64,000 bases of DNA from Desulfurobacteriaceae bacterium. Its GTDB lineage: Bacteria > Aquificota > Aquificia > Desulfurobacteriales > Desulfurobacteriaceae. Positions 43,326 through 53,405 of the stretch are shown here, piece after piece. Numbering within the stretch: the stretch's first letter is position 1; each line of letters starts with the position of its first letter. The translations under genes and the position numbers were made by a program. A model generated the notes under the pieces. It was given only the letters and a program-made list of their open reading frames with translations, ran no database searches and was not told the origin of the DNA. Location: assembly GCA_027068415.1 (NCBI GenBank), contig JAMOTD010000014.1:62001-126000 (forward strand). The letters run 5' to 3'.

Positions 43326-46300
43326 TTAACTCCTCTTCCTTCTCTTTCCGATTAGGAGTCCCAACAGTCCTGAAAGGAGAGCTCCGACGTTCGCAAGGCC
43401 GTTTGCGGCGCTTTGAGGAGCTCCCATTGAGCAACCGCCTCCTCCGCCGCCTCCGGAGGTTGAAACTGTGGTCGTAGATGTTGAAGAGGGTGCGCTTCCG
43501 ACAACTGCGAAGTAGCTGAGGTTCTGCCTTGCAAAGGTTACGAAGGGGTTGTCCGGGTCAACTGTAAACTCTGCCAGTTTGCTCCAGCTCTTACCGTCTT
43601 CGCTGACCATAACAGCCACTTTACCCGAGACCTTTTCGGGGTCGTACTTAACGGTAAAGGTAATGGGCGCGTTAAACTTGTTGTCCTTGGTGTGAATGTC
43701 AAGGATATCGGTTGCCAAAACGGGGTTCTCAATGCCCTCTTCCTTGGCTTTCTCTAAGGCGCCATCTTCAAGCTGTGAGTTCTCAACCTTTTCAACTTTA
43801 ACAGCCGTCGGTACGTCAACTGCTCCGGGCTCGGCAGAAATCTTGACCTCTTCGCTTACGGGGCCGCTGACTTTCCCGTCAGGCGTGATAAGATAGTAGC
43901 CCGCGTACTCCTTGCTCTCAACCGGGACTGAGGTGAACCTTGCCATAGCTCCCTGAGTAATGACAATCTTGCCGTCCTTAACCTCTGCTCCTTCGGGAAC
44001 CTTCCAGAATCCTGCGGCTTTAGATTCCTCAATTGCTTTCTCAGGTAGGGCCATCGGTGCGAGGGTTATCTCCCTTCCTGCGCTCTCATCTCCGCTCCAG
44101 ACTGCGGGGCTCAGCCTGTTCTTGCTCTCGTCCGAGTTGTGGCAGGCATTACAGGAGAAGGGACCATCCTTCTGGGCACCTAAAGAGTACTCCTTGGGCA
44201 GAACTCCGTGGTCAACTCCGAAGGGAGCCATTGCAAAGAGAATTACCGGGTCGTGGGGGTGGTCGGGGTCCTCTGCGTCAAGAACCTGCTTGAGGGCCTC
44301 CTTCATTGCCATGTACTCGGCATCGGTGTTGATTTCGGGCAGTCCGTCGCCGTTATCGTCGTCAATGTAGTCGGGAAGTCCTCCCGGATTGCCCTTAACC
44401 CAGTGGATTTTGTAGGCCAACTTGTGGGTGTTGGGGTTTATGGTTATTCCGGGAACGCTCTTTTCGGGCTCTTCGGGGTCAATGGTTGAGCGGCCTAAGG
44501 GTTTGCCGCTGCTATCGTAAGCAACTCCGTCAATTGCCATGTTCATCTCCCTGACAAAGAGAGCCCTTCCGGTCTTGGCATCAACCCAGGTTGCAACCTG
44601 AATCGGGTTTATGAGGCCTGCCTTAACGACGTCCTGACCGTCGTCTCCGATTGTGTGCCTCCTGATGATTACAGGCTCCCACCTCCAGGGGAAAAGACCC
44701 TTCTGAATCGCCCAGTTGCCGAACATAGTATTTCCTACCCTCATCATGGCCCTGTAGGGGTCCATGTCTATCTGGAAAATCGGGGCTGTTACGTCGTTTC
44801 CGTCGTCATCGGTCTGGGCGATTACGTAGGAGTAGTTAATTCCGTAGGTTGGGCTGGGAGCAAAGGCCGGTATTGCCCATTCAGGTGGAAATTGCTGGGC
44901 TACCAGCTGGTTGTCTTGTATGCTCATGCTCTTAAGCCTGTCGTCAAACTGGTTGGAGTAACCCATCGTGTCGTCAAAGAACCTGAAGCTCCAGTAGGTC
45001 TTAAAGGGAATGTGGCAGACCTGACACGTAATTGATGAGATGTGTGCCTTTGCAGCAGGACCGAACCAGTTTTCGTGAACCTTTGCCGCTGCCTCGTCCG
45101 AGCCCCAGTGGCATTTCTGGCAGGTCTGAACTGACGGGTTGTAGTCAAGTGCCGGCATGACCTCACCGGCCGGGTCGTTGCCCTTGAGGAAGTTGTGGGG
45201 GTTGTGCTTTAACTTCTCCTCTTTACTGAGGTTATCCTGCCCGTGGCACGACAGACAGGTTAAGTCCCCTTTGTTGCTGTCAAAGTGGACATCGTAGCCT
45301 ACCGGTAGACCTTCTGTTGCGTTTAAATTGGTGTTTATCTCGCCGTTTGAGTCAATTGCTATCGGTGCAACGGAGGGGTCGTTCTCGTGCTCCTGCGGAG
45401 CGTAAACGGCTCCCCTCTTAACGACGTCTGCTCCCAGGCCGATTATTCCCCTTCTTACGTACCAGGAGGGGAAGAACTGCTTGCCGTCGGGAGTCCACTT
45501 GTTCTCAGTATCGGGGATTGCGAAGTGGCACTGGGCACACATTAGCCCTAAGTCTTTATCGCTGCTTCCATTATGGTACTTCACTACTCCCGTCTCTTTT
45601 GTGCTGTCGGGCTTGGCGAGACTGTAGGCTCCGGAGGTTTGGAGAATCGGCAGTTGGACTTCCGATAGGTCAACGTCCTCTGCGTAGTAGGTTTTGGCCT
45701 CAAACCGGCCTGTTTCCGGGTTCTTCTTGAGGACTACAAAGGCGATGGGCTTTGTCGGGTCGTTGGGGTCAGCAATTCCCATTAAAGTTCCCGAATCGGC
45801 CCAGCCGAAGAAAAAGCCCGCCCTTGCAAGGTTAACTATCTTTGCGGTCTCGTTGGGGTCAAAGGGCTTGTAGGAGTAGCTGCTTGAGAGGTCTGTCTGC
45901 CTCAGGTAGAGGCCTCCTCCTACGTAGGGCTGTCCCTCAACTGTTGACTCGTAGAAGGCGTCTCTCAGGTAGTCCTTTGCTAAGTAGTTGGGAGCCCCGA
46001 CGTCAAGGTAGAATTGGCCGAAGAAGGAAGAGAGCCTGTTGCTATTCTGACTGTCGTCGTAGGTAAAGTTGTTTCCTCCGAATCGTGTGTAATCAATGTT
46101 AAAGCCGGTTGTAATGCCCCTTTTGAGAGCTCCCGTAATAACGGCCGTCGTGTAGCTCTTTATCCTTTCAAGGGTCTGCTGGTCAGCGTTTGATAAGTCT
46201 ATTCCCGAGTTCTCAATACAGTACTGGATAACGTCTGAGTAGTAGAGAGCTACAAGTCTTTCAAGGGGGTCTGAGTAGAAGGCTGCCGAGTCTATTGTAT

Positions 46301-47273
46301 AACCCTGATTTTTTTCCTCGTCGGTCAGCTGGGGCGGGAAGCCGAGAGTGATTTTAACCACTTTTCCGTCGGGGTCTTTTTTAACAAAGATGAAAACTCT
46401 CGGATTTGCGGGAGTCGGGTTAACAGCTTTCCAGCCGTTGGCTGTTTGAACTGTTAAGTTCTCACTCTCTGCAAGGCTTCTTGAAGCGTGGCAGAGGAAA
46501 CAGTCGGTATCAAGGACGCCCGACTTTTTCCAGTTAAACTTGTGAGGTTTACCGATGTAGCCCCTTGAGTATTCGTCTTGGGTGTACGAGAAAAGGTCTC
46601 CGTCAATTTGAGAGTCTTTGTAATCGGCCTGTGAAAAGAAGCCGCTTCCGTCCTTCGTCTCGTCCCAGCTCTCCTCTTCGTCGTGCCTTTTGCCGGTTAT
46701 TCTGTCAAACTCAAGAATTCCTCCCGAGTGGCAGGATGCACAGGTGAAAATTTTATCGGGAGTTCCCAAGTCAAAGGAGTATTTGGTATTTCCTCTGTAG
46801 TCAATTCCGTTATTCAGCTCGGGTTCAAGACCGGGGTCTTGGGAGGGGTTCTTTGCCGCCAACTGGCGGTAGGAAGGGGGTCACCAGGCTCCGTCGTCGC
46901 CGAAGGAGCGCAGGAACTTACGCCAGTCTTTACCTGCCTTTACCCTCTCGGCTCCAAAGTTATCGGCCATTTCGTCCCAGCCCCTTCCGATGTGGTAGGC
47001 GGCGTGAATCGGGCCGGGGGACTTAACACCTCCCTTCACGTCACCCGTAATTTCCGAGTGGCAGTAGCCGCAGGTTGCCTCCCAGCTTACTGGAGCTCCC
47101 GCGTAGTACTTCTTTCCTCCCACCTCTATGTAGTCGTTGGTGTCCTTTGTTATTAGGTTTCCGTTTATGTCTCTTAGGGGAACCGGGTCGTGGGAGGAGA
47201 GTGCCTGTCCTGTTAGGGCTAACAGGAAGGCAGAGCTCATGGTCAGAGTGCTCTTCCACCTCAGCCTTTTCAT
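43326..47273 (-). CDS. Octaheme c-type cytochrome with in-frame TGA (probable selenoprotein)
   Basis: Read through a single TGA (minus strand, 46883-46881), the frame encodes 1315 residues. A signal peptide is followed by eight CXXCH haem sites (first at residues 68-72, then CASCH, CFLCH, CAQCH, CLSCH, CQKCH, CQVCH, CNACH). A beta-rich C-terminal region and a sorting-like tail follow: seven Gly then CSMG, a hydrophobic helix, KRRKR. The TGA is residue 131, in GAW-U-PPSY, followed by a SECIS-like hairpin. The part after the TGA has no start-associated signal peptide, so read-through is needed to export its seven haems. The ATG at 47273 has AGAGGTG upstream. It probably carries respiratory electrons at the cell surface; the substrate is unknown. 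Geobacter ExtK/ExtL is a possible relative from memory, unverified. Confidence 0.85.
46856..46869 (-). promoter_or_regulatory. Putative bacterial SECIS hairpin
   Basis: On the mRNA sense, CCGCC and GGCGG form a perfect 5-bp stem around AGUU, starting 12 bases after the TGA; 16 bases separate the TGA from the loop. G as the second loop base, this spacing and this stem length fit published bacterial SECIS rules as I know them. It would bind SelB. Confidence 0.65.
46881..46883 (-). other. Probable selenocysteine codon (TGA)
   Basis: This TGA is the only stop between a signal-peptide-bearing 130-codon frame and a 1184-codon continuation in the same frame with seven haem-binding motifs. Context Trp-UGA-Pro-Pro. 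Confidence 0.7.
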
Positions 47274-47432
47274 TATCACCTCTGAATTGGATACATTCAA
47301 AGAATATTTTATTTAGATATTTAGAAAATTCAAGATAGCTTTTAATAGAATAAGAAAGTTTGAATTTATTGAGAATAAAGATTTCTTTATCTGTTAATTC
47401 TGGCTCTGTTGATGAGGAGAGAAGGAGGAGCT

Positions 47433-48552
47433 CTAAGCTCCCCCGCCGGAAGCTTTCTGCTTCAAGTAGGCCTCAATGAACTGGTCAATTTCGCCGTCCA
47501 TTACGGCGTTAACGTTTGAGGTTTCAACCCCCGTTCTTAAATCCTTCACCAGCTTGTAAGGGTGGAAGATGTAGGAGCGTATCTGGTTCCCCCAGGCTAT
47601 GCTCTTGTGCTCTCCCCTTGCCTGGGCTATTTTCTCCTCCCTCTTCTGTCTCTCAAGCTCGTAGAGGCGGGCTTTCAGGATTTTCATTGCCCTCTGTCTG
47701 TTCTGTATCTGTGAGCGCTCGCTCTGGCAGGTTACCACTATTCCTGTCGGAATGTGGGTAATCCTTACTGCAGAGTCGGTTTTGTTTACGTGCTGGCCTC
47801 CTGCTCCTGAGGCCCTGTAGGTATCAATTCTCAAGTCCTCGTCCCTTATTTCAATGTCTATTTCGTCCTCAATTTCGGGAACTACGATTACCCCGCAGAA
47901 GGAGGTGTGGCGGCGGGCGTTTGAGTCAAAGGGGGAAATCCTTACGAGCCTGTGGGTTCCGTGCTCTGCCCTAAGCAGGCCGTAGGCGTAAGGGCCCTTT
48001 ATGAGGAGGGTTGCACTCTTTATCCCCGCCTCTTCGTTCTCCTGAAGGTCAAGGATTTCAACCTGATAGCCCTTCCTCTCGGCCCAGCGGGTGTACATCC
48101 TCATGAGCATCTGGGCCCAGTCGCAGGACTCTGTTCCTCCGGCGCCGGCGTGGATTGTTATTATTGCGTTGTTTTTGTCAAACTCTCCGGAGAGAACTTT
48201 CTTTATCTCAAGTTTTTCAAGTGTTTTCTCCGTTTCCTTAATGAGCTTCTCGGCCTCGTCAAGGAGGGAGCTCTCCCCCTCTTCCTCTGCCATCTCTATT
48301 AAAACTTCCGCCTCCTCTACCTTCTCCTCAACCTCCTTTATTGATGAAATTTCCCCCTCAATTCTGTTCCTCTCCATTGAAATAGACTGAGCCCTCTTTG
48401 AGTCGCTCCAGAAGTCGGGGGAGGACATCTCCTCCTCCAGCTCTCTTAACCTCCTCTCAAGTGAGGGAAGGTCAAAAATACCCCCTTATCTCAGAGAGTT
48501 TCTCCTTTGCCCTTGAGAGCTCCTCTTTAAGCTCTTGAACCTTCTCTATCAT
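47433..48552 (-). CDS. prfB: Peptide chain release factor 2, with programmed +1 frameshift
   Basis: RF2 ends translation at UGA and UAA. The main frame (from 48471 down) has the stop-recognition SPF in [11 protein letters not shown] and the catalytic GGQ in [13 protein letters not shown]. The true start is the ATG at 48552 in another frame. After 26 codons it meets AGGGGG-TAT-TTT-TGA-C, the classic RF2 recoding site with an internal Shine-Dalgarno. Shifting +1 there joins the two parts into 372 residues, normal for RF2. The slip codon is UUU rather than the common CUU. The site lets RF2 set its own level. The gene is next to the selenoprotein-like cytochrome, whose TGA RF2 would compete for. 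Confidence 0.93.
48472..48487 (-). promoter_or_regulatory. RF2 +1 frameshift site
   Basis: On the mRNA sense AGG GGG UAU UUU UGA C: the Shine-Dalgarno-like AGGGGG is at the canonical distance from the slippery UUU UGA. The in-frame UGA is at 48474-48472 (minus). Confidence 0.88.
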
Positions 48553-48586
48553 TGCTGCTCCTCCAGTGGAAATTTCAGCTAATAAT

Positions 48587-49678
48587 TTACGCTTCTACAA
48601 GGTAAAGTCCTACTTTTATTCCTCCATTGTCAAAGTAGGTCAGCATCCGGACTTCCGGGCTGACTTCTCGGGCAAGTCTCCTATTTGGTGAGAGGAAGAG
48701 GAGCTTAAACTCTTTGAAGGACTTCCTTACCCAGTGCCCTAACTGGCGGTAGATAAGGCTGGTATTTTTAAAGCTCAGCCTTACTCCGTAGGGAGGGTTC
48801 GTTATTACAAAGGCCTTCTCAAAGGAGAGCTTCGGGAACGAGAGGTTCTTAAACTCTACCCACCTTTCAACTCCGGCAGTCCTTGAGTTTTCCACCGCTG
48901 CCTCAACTGCCGTAGGGTCTATGTCAAAGCCCAAAATAGGTACTTTTACCTCTTTCACTCTCTTTAAGGCCTCTTCCTTTATGCTCTCCCAGAGCTCCCT
49001 GTCAAAGTTCTTCCACTTCATAAAGGCAAATTCTCTCCTTGTGCCGGGTGGAACGTTTGCTCCAATCATCGCCGCCTCTATAGGGATTGTTCCAGAGCCG
49101 CAGAAGGGGTCTATTAAGGGAACGTCACCCCTCCAACCCGAGAGCAAAACCATTGCGGCGGCAAGGTTTTCCCTTAAAGGGGCTTCAACATCTTTAACCC
49201 GGTAGCCCCGCTTGTGGAGGAGAGCTCCCGAGCTGTTTATACTGATTGTGCAGATGTCGTTCTCAAACCTAACTATTACGCTGGTTCCCTCGTCCTCGTA
49301 GGTTGTGGTTTGAGGCTCAAAGCCCACGGCCTCCTTGATTGCCCTTAAGACCCGCTCCTCTATGGCCTTTGTGTGGTAGAGCTTTGAGTGGCGGGAGGTT
49401 GCCCTTATTTTTATAGGGAGCTCCGGGGTAATAAACTCACTCCAGGGGCATTTTGAAGCCTTTCTTACGAGCTCTGCAAAGTGTTTTGCCCTGAATGTAC
49501 AGAGCCTGACGAGAACCCTGTTTGCGCTCCTGAGCCACAGATTTGTAAGGTAGATTTCCCTTAACCCCCCTTCAAACTCAACCCCGCCGGGGACGACCTT
49601 CCCCTCTATTCCCAGCTCCTTTAACTCCTGAGCCGTTATCTCCTCAATTCCCGGCTGGGCTACAGCAAAGAGCTTCAA
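48587..49678 (-). CDS. THUMP-domain class I rRNA methyltransferase (RlmL-like)
   Basis: This 363-residue protein has an N-terminal ferredoxin-like/THUMP region (IEEITAQELKELGIEGKVVPGGVEFEGG) and a C-terminal Rossmann methyltransferase (LIDPFCGSGTIPIEAAMIGANVPPG, then GFDIDPTAVEAA and the catalytic NPPYGVRL). It should methylate a guanine N2 in 23S rRNA, like the N-terminal half of E. coli RlmL; the exact site is unknown. It overlaps lpxB by 4 bases (ATGA). Confidence 0.9.
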   Translation of the reverse strand: MKLFAVAQPGIEEITAQELKELGIEGKVVPGGVEFEGGLREIYLTNLWLRSANRVLVRLCTFRAKHFAELVRKASKCPWSEFITPELPIKIRATSRHSKLYHTKAIEERVLRAIKEAVGFEPQTTTYEDEGTSVIVRFENDICTISINSSGALLHKRGYRVKDVEAPLRENLAAAMVLLSGWRGDVPLIDPFCGSGTIPIEAAMIGANVPPGTRREFAFMKWKNFDRELWESIKEEALKRVKEVKVPILGFDIDPTAVEAAVENSRTAGVERWVEFKNLSFPKLSFEKAFVITNPPYGVRLSFKNTSLIYRQLGHWVRKSFKEFKLLFLSPNRRLAREVSPEVRMLTYFDNGGIKVGLYLVEA

Positions 49679-50763
49679 CTTAACTCCTCCAGAATTTCTT
49701 CGGATAGCCTTTTGAAACAGTTGCCCTCTAACTTCCCTGCAACTTCCGTTTTTAAAGCCTCTTTTATCTCCTTTTTCCTCTTTTCCAAGTCATCAAGGGC
49801 TCTTAAAATCTCTTTGGGATTTACTCTTTCCTGTAGGAGCTCGGGAATTACCTCCCTACCGGCAATTACGTTTGGAAGGGAGACAAACTCTGTTTTTACT
49901 ACTCTCTTTGCAATAAAGTAGGTTAAGGGGTTTAGCCTATAAACAACGACGTGGGGAAGGTTCAAGAGTGCCGCCTCAAGGGAGGCCGTTCCCGAAGCTA
50001 TCACTCCCAGTTCCGAGTAGGCCATAAGCTCGTAGCGGGCTTCCTCTTTTAAGAGGGCTACCTGCGGGTTCAATTTGTCCCTTAACCTCTTTACCCTCTC
50101 AAAGTTAACCGTTGATGCAACGGGGATTGCCTTTTCTCCCTTTAAGCCTCTTGCCGTTTCAAGGAGTGGCTCAAGGAGGTATTTAATTTCACTCTCCCTG
50201 CTCCCCGGGAGGAGGGCGTAGAGGGGTTCTTTGAGGCCGGTCTTACCGAAGAACTCCTCCTTTCCGAGCTTCGGCCTTGCTATTTCAAAGAGAGGGTTTC
50301 CGACAAATGTGGCCTCTATCCCGAACCTCCTGTAGAAATCAACCTCAAAGGGGAAGATTACGAAGAGCCTGTCAACGAGCTCTTTCAGTTTCTTTGCCCT
50401 TCCCTCTCCCCATGCCCAGAGCTTGGGAGGAATGAAGTATAAGACCTTTATTCCCCGCTTTTTCGCCTCTGCAGCAACCTTTAGGTTGAAACCGGGGAAG
50501 TCTATAAGAAGAACGGCGTCGGGCTTTTCCCTTTCAAGGAAGTCGGCTATTAACCTTTTGGTCTTAATTATCTGAGGAAGTTTTTTGAGGGCTTCAAAGA
50601 GGCCGAAGGCGGTTATCCTCTTGGAGTCGTAAATCCTCTCTACCCCCTTAACCTCCCTGTGAAGGACTCCGTAGAGCTTAACGTAGGGTGAGAGCTCCCC
50701 CGCTATCCTCTCCCCGTAAATTGAGCCCGAGAGCTCCCCCGTTACGATTAAGAGCTTTTTCAT
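49675..50763 (-). CDS. lpxB: Lipid-A-disaccharide synthase
   Basis: This 362-residue peripheral membrane glycosyltransferase joins UDP-diacylglucosamine and lipid X to make the lipid A disaccharide. Signature segments: TGELSGSIYGERIAGEL at the N-terminus, LLIDFPGFNLKVA, YFIPPKLWAWGEGRAKKL, FVGNPL, LLPGSRESEIKYLLEPLL, and VIASGTASLEAALLNLPHVVVYR. It shows that the organism makes lipopolysaccharide, i.e. is Gram-negative. It lies 3 bases after the amidotransferase gene. Confidence 0.95.
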   Translation of the reverse strand: MKKLLIVTGELSGSIYGERIAGELSPYVKLYGVLHREVKGVERIYDSKRITAFGLFEALKKLPQIIKTKRLIADFLEREKPDAVLLIDFPGFNLKVAAEAKKRGIKVLYFIPPKLWAWGEGRAKKLKELVDRLFVIFPFEVDFYRRFGIEATFVGNPLFEIARPKLGKEEFFGKTGLKEPLYALLPGSRESEIKYLLEPLLETARGLKGEKAIPVASTVNFERVKRLRDKLNPQVALLKEEARYELMAYSELGVIASGTASLEAALLNLPHVVVYRLNPLTYFIAKRVVKTEFVSLPNVIAGREVIPELLQERVNPKEILRALDDLEKRKKEIKEALKTEVAGKLEGNCFKRLSEEILEELS

Positions 50764-50766
50764 CCT

Positions 50767-51336
50767 TTAAATCAGCTTCAGGAAGTTCTCAATTATCTTT
50801 ATTCCGTCTTCGGTCAGGATTGACTCGGGGTGGAACTGAACGCCGTAAATCGGGTACTCCCTGTGCCTTATTCCCATAATCTCCCTGTCGTCCTCGCTCT
50901 CTGCTGTTATGAGGAGCTCCTGCGGCAGGCTCTCCCTGTCAATTACGAGGGAGTGGTACCGAATTGCCGAGAAGGGGTTTTTCATTCCTTCAAAGAGGTA
51001 CTCGCCGTCGTGGATAATGTTTGAGGCCTTGCCGTGCATTAGCTTTTTTGCCCTAACGATTTTCGCCCCGAAGGCAAAGCCTATTGACTGGTGTCCGAGG
51101 CATATACCCAAAATGGGGATTTTCCCGGCAAAGTGTCTGATTGCCTCAACCGAGACCCCAGCCTCCCTCGGAGTACAAGGTCCGGGAGAGATTACCAGCG
51201 CTTCAGGCTTTTTCCTCTCTATCTCGTCAACTGTAATCTTGTCGTTCCTGTAAACCTCAATGTCGGCACCGAGCTTGCCGAAGTACTGGACTACGTTGTA
51301 GGTAAAAGAGTCGTAGTTGTCTATCATCAAAATCAT
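50767..51336 (-). CDS. trpG: Anthranilate/aminodeoxychorismate synthase glutamine amidotransferase
   Basis: This 189-residue class I glutamine amidotransferase has its nucleophile Cys in [10 protein letters not shown], catalytic His-Glu in FHPESIL, and the typical start [16 protein letters not shown] plus SPGPCTP. It supplies ammonia to TrpE or PabB. Sequence does not separate TrpG from PabA, and no trpE or pabB is in the window, so one protein may serve both tryptophan and folate synthesis. Confidence 0.92.
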   Translation of the reverse strand: MILMIDNYDSFTYNVVQYFGKLGADIEVYRNDKITVDEIERKKPEALVISPGPCTPREAGVSVEAIRHFAGKIPILGICLGHQSIGFAFGAKIVRAKKLMHGKASNIIHDGEYLFEGMKNPFSAIRYHSLVIDRESLPQELLITAESEDDREIMGIRHREYPIYGVQFHPESILTEDGIKIIENFLKLI

Positions 51337-51340
51337 CTTC

Positions 51341-52174
51341 CTACTCCTTTAAAGAAGAGCAGATTTCCTCACCCCAGCCGGCCAGGGCTTTAACGTAGTT
51401 ATCCTCAGGTAGGGGATTTAGGATTAAGACCTTTCCCCCGATTTCCTTTGCAACCGTTTCGGGAATTTTCCTGTCTGAGAAGGTTTCGCCTATTACAAGT
51501 TTTGCTCCCTCCCTCTTTGCCTCCTCAATAACTTCCTTAAGCCTCTCTGGGCTTACCCTTTCCTCTGGAGTTCTTGCTATCTCAATTACTTTAAGGCCAA
51601 AAGTTTCAAGGAGGGGCTTCCAGACCGGGTGGTAGATTACAACTGCTTTGCTTTTAACCCCTTTCAGGCAGGAGTCTATCCTTCCGATTAGCTGCTCAAT
51701 CATTGCTGCGTAGTCCTCTGCCCTCTTTGTGTAGTAGGTCTCCCTTTTGGGGTAGAAGGATGTTAACCTGTGGGCAACCTCAAAGTAAATTTCTTCCATC
51801 AGAACCGGGTTCATCCACAGGTGGTAGCCGGGCTTCTTTACCTGGGGGTACTTTTCTGAAAAGAGAGCTCCCAAGTTTAAAACTTTCCTCTCATCAATTC
51901 CCTTCAGCGCCCAGTCGTCAAGGCCGAGGCCGTGAACTATAACGAGGGAGGCCTCCTTTTCAAGCTTTACGTCTGAAGGTTTTGGCTCGTAGCCGTGAGG
52001 GGAGACTCCACCCTTTAAGATAGAGTGGTACCTAAAGTCCCTTCCCCCTATGTACTCTGCAACGCTTTTCCAGACGGGAAGAGTAGTTACTATGAGGGGT
52101 TTCTCGCTTCTTTCCTTCATACAGCCCAGGACGAACAGGCTCAGACCCACCAGTAAGAGGATTAACCTTTTCAT
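51341..52174 (-). CDS. Metal ABC transporter substrate-binding lipoprotein (ZnuA-like)
   Basis: This 277-residue cluster A-I binding protein has lipobox VLGC (Cys18). His ligands typical of Zn/Mn-binding proteins are in [20 protein letters not shown] and [12 protein letters not shown], with YHPVW and [11 protein letters not shown] in the second lobe. The His-rich loop of ZnuA is absent. The long linking helix is at about 130-160. No permease or ATPase gene is adjacent, so the transporter partner is elsewhere. Confidence 0.85.
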   Translation of the reverse strand: MKRLILLLVGLSLFVLGCMKERSEKPLIVTTLPVWKSVAEYIGGRDFRYHSILKGGVSPHGYEPKPSDVKLEKEASLVIVHGLGLDDWALKGIDERKVLNLGALFSEKYPQVKKPGYHLWMNPVLMEEIYFEVAHRLTSFYPKRETYYTKRAEDYAAMIEQLIGRIDSCLKGVKSKAVVIYHPVWKPLLETFGLKVIEIARTPEERVSPERLKEVIEEAKREGAKLVIGETFSDRKIPETVAKEIGGKVLILNPLPEDNYVKALAGWGEEICSSLKE

Positions 52175-52203
52175 TCTTTAACCTCCGCTTTGCTGTGCAC
52201 TGG

Positions 52204-52209
52204 TATAAT
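52204..52209 (+). promoter_or_regulatory. -10 box upstream of carA
   Basis: A perfect TATAAT lies 30 bases before the carA ATG in the divergent gap with the metal-binding lipoprotein. The -35 region at 16-18 bases spacing is poor. Confidence 0.4.
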
Positions 52210-52238
52210 TTAACCCAATTTCCTTGCGGGGTAGGTAG

Positions 52239-53378
52239 ATGTTAAAGAGGAAGAAGGCCATTCTCGCCCTTGAGGACGGAACTTACTACGAGGGTTTAAA
52301 CTTTGGGGCAGAAGGGGAAACCGCCGGAGAGGTCGTCTTTACTACCTCAATGACCGGCTATCAGGAAATCATAACCGACCCCTCCTTCAAAGGTCAGATT
52401 GTAACGATGACCTGCCCCTTAATCGGGAACGTGGGAGCAAACTCTGAGGACGTTGAGTCGGACGGCCCGAAAGCCGAAGGCTTTATAGTGAAGGAGATTT
52501 CCGAAATCTACTCAAACTGGAGGGCGGAGAAGTCATTTGAGGACTACCTGAAAGAGTACGGAGTAGTGGGAATTTGTGAAATTGACACGAGGGAGCTAAC
52601 CAAGAAGTTAAGAAGTGCCGGGACTATGAGGGGGGTTATCTCAACAGTTGACCTTGACGTTGACAGTTTGATTACGAAAGCCCGCTCAATTCCCCCGATG
52701 GAGGGGCTTAACCTCGTTGACGAGGTTACTACAAAAGAGCCCTATGAGTGGGAGCTGGGGACTTGGAAGTTGGGAGAGGGCTACCCGAGGAGGAAGGACT
52801 TTAAGTACTCGGTTGTCGTTCTTGATTTCGGAATCAGGTACAACATCTTGAGGAACTTGGTTGACGTGGGGATAAAGCCGGTTGTAGTTCCGGCTACGAC
52901 TCCCCCCGAGGACATCTTAAAGATGAAGCCCGACGGTATTTTCCTCTCCTGCGGCCCCGGAGACCCGGCCGCAGTGACTTACGCGATAGAGACAATCAGG
53001 TACCTGATTGCAACCTACAACAAGCCAATTTTCGGAATATGCCTCGGCCACCAGCTTACGGCCCTTGCCCTCGGGGCTTCAACCTACAAGCTTAAGTTCG
53101 GCCACAGGGGGGCAAACCAGCCGGTAAAGAACAAGAAGACCGGCAGGGTTGAGATTACGGCCCAGAACCACGGCTTTGCCGTTGACGAGAGTACCCTCCC
53201 CGACGAGCTTGAAGTGACCCACTACTCTTTAAACGACGGGACCGTTGAGGGCTTAAAGCACAAAGTTAAGCCCCTCTTTACCGTTCAGTACCACCCTGAG
53301 AGCTCCCCCGGTCCCCACGATTCAAGGTACCTCTTTAGAGAGTTTGAGAGGTTGATAGGGGATTACAGAGGAAGGTAA
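52239..53378 (+). CDS. carA: Carbamoyl-phosphate synthase small subunit
   Basis: This 379-residue glutaminase subunit of carbamoyl-phosphate synthase feeds arginine and pyrimidine synthesis. The N-terminal CarA domain (ALEDGTYYEGLNFGAEGETAGEVVFTTSMTGYQE) is followed by a class I amidotransferase domain with nucleophile Cys in GICLGHQLTALALGA and the His-Glu pair in QYHPESSPGPHD. carB is not in the window. It is the first gene of the plus-strand run to lon. Confidence 0.97.
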   Translation: MLKRKKAILALEDGTYYEGLNFGAEGETAGEVVFTTSMTGYQEIITDPSFKGQIVTMTCPLIGNVGANSEDVESDGPKAEGFIVKEISEIYSNWRAEKSFEDYLKEYGVVGICEIDTRELTKKLRSAGTMRGVISTVDLDVDSLITKARSIPPMEGLNLVDEVTTKEPYEWELGTWKLGEGYPRRKDFKYSVVVLDFGIRYNILRNLVDVGIKPVVVPATTPPEDILKMKPDGIFLSCGPGDPAAVTYAIETIRYLIATYNKPIFGICLGHQLTALALGASTYKLKFGHRGANQPVKNKKTGRVEITAQNHGFAVDESTLPDELEVTHYSLNDGTVEGLKHKVKPLFTVQYHPESSPGPHDSRYLFREFERLIGDYRGR

Positions 53379-53405
53379 TAAAGAAAATCAAAATGGGAAG
53401 GGGAG

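Noticed and set aside
46881-46883. The TGA as a simple nonsense mutation or two separate cytochrome genes.
   Set aside because: The downstream part has no signal peptide or good start (only a TTG six codons later), the frame is unbroken over 1184 codons, and a SECIS-like hairpin is present. Not fully excluded.
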